DNA of 61,115 nt. Source: Planctomycetota bacterium (GTDB lineage Bacteria; Planctomycetota; Planctomycetia; Pirellulales; Thermoguttaceae). The position numbers were made by a program, and so were the translations under genes. The notes beneath the pieces are model-generated. The model was given only the letters and a program-made list of their open reading frames with translations, searched no databases and had not been told where the DNA came from. Below, one piece after another: positions 60,794 to 61,115 of this stretch. The stretch covers positions 1-61,115 of the forward strand of contig JAUWNG010000005.1 in NCBI GenBank assembly GCA_030612765.1. The letters are read 5' to 3'. Position 1 is the first letter of the stretch. Every line of letters begins with the position of its first letter.

Positions 60794-61115
60794 GCACTTG
60801 CGGCAACAGTCGCACTTGCTCGGCTTCTGACGGTTTCGCTTGCCGCTTTGTCCATTATTGACTGCAATGTACTCGTTTTGCCGGTGGTTGGTGCAAGCAC
60901 TGGTGCAAGCTGACAGGCCCTTGAATCATCGGTGCCCGTTGCACTTAGGGAAACCGCTTCTGTTTGCGTACCAGCCTCCAGGGGCAGCGCTGGTAGCGCT
61001 TCCATCGCCCCGGCCACGTCCAACAGCTTCGGATCGGTGTAGACGTTCATCGTGAGGTCGATGCTGGAATGACGCATGGCGGCTTGTGCCGTTCGCGGTG
61101 CAACTCCCGCCTTGC
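60619..61115 (-). CDS. Second tyrosine integrase, C-terminal part (cut by window edge)
   Basis: The frame enters from the right edge as KAGVAPRTAQAAMRHSSIDL, then TMNVYTDPKLLDVAGAMEALPALP, with the catalytic Tyr in NVYTDP. It ends ...LAHKTVQLPPT at 60619. Resembles phage-integrase C-termini common in planctomycetes. It lies in the same orientation as the first integrase. Confidence 0.8.
   Translation of the reverse strand, partial: KAGVAPRTAQAAMRHSSIDLTMNVYTDPKLLDVAGAMEALPALPLEAGTQTEAVSLSATGTDDSRACQLAPVLAPTTGKTSTLQSIMDKAASETVRSRASATVAASACVVKRKDPLTTPVNESCMWAALDSNLPRFPRMKRRFPKEAVRNPVQLAHKTVQLPPT

Overview
The window looks like chromosome of a planctomycete, most likely a Pirellulales-type bacterium. 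This rests on gene content, not on a search. It carries a TIGR03790 protein, paired Tat-type Gfo/Idh/MocA oxidoreductases with sugar-phosphate isomerases, a Uma2 protein, a large membrane-anchored Ser/Thr kinase and many small toxin-antitoxin-like pairs. The backbone is GC-rich and full of short palindromic intergenic repeats. About 44.7 kb reads as backbone and the last 16 kb as an integrated island.

Layout. Bases 1-377 hold transposase and AbiEii-like remnants. 394-9430 carries, on the minus strand, aconitase, a REP-associated transposase, an RluA pseudouridine synthase, a small TA-like pair, an SDR, and the chain PIN - 54 aa - 79 aa - hflX, whose reading frames overlap one after another, then rsgA. 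9571-11918 has an FHA protein, a radical SAM protein and RNase P RNA. 12265-15123 is a lower-GC two-gene operon (PD-(D/E)XK-type nuclease plus a MauJ/HEPN-like protein) that I regard as a candidate uncharacterised defence system. Then follow tRNA-Pro, tadA, a TIGR03790 protein, an SH3 protein, murD, a possible small RNA, a cupin protein, and an unusually long ligA convergent with a BRCT exonuclease. 25492-26756 is a cluster of hicBA and DUF4258/DUF2283/DUF2442 genes. 27054-33179 is a probable carbohydrate-related block: DoxX, two paralogous oxidoreductases (one with a Tat signal, one with the signal degenerate) and an isomerase. After it come a lipoprotein, a secreted protein with 22 cysteines in CxPxx repeats, tryptophanase, Uma2, an NmrA-like reductase, a zinc-ribbon protein, an RHH antitoxin, a Tat-type isomerase and the kinase.

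Island. A tyrosine integrase on the minus strand ends inside tRNA-Val (44714-44787). Upstream of it lie a repressor, DnaB helicase, a replication HTH protein, a ParB-like protein, an AlpA-type regulator and a type I restriction-modification locus (hsdM, ORF6N, hsdS, DUF3800, a BECR-like protein, hsdR). At the right edge is the C-terminal part of a second integrase, again ending near an att-like sequence, so two elements may sit in tandem.

Repeats. At least seven palindromic or tandem families are dispersed here. Several copies lie in frame inside genes: three different ones in murD, a triplicated 36-bp unit in the radical SAM gene, and one in the island's hsdS. Others supply the last codons and stop of hflX and of the radical SAM gene. 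All assignments are by eye from translated sequence; no homology search was run.
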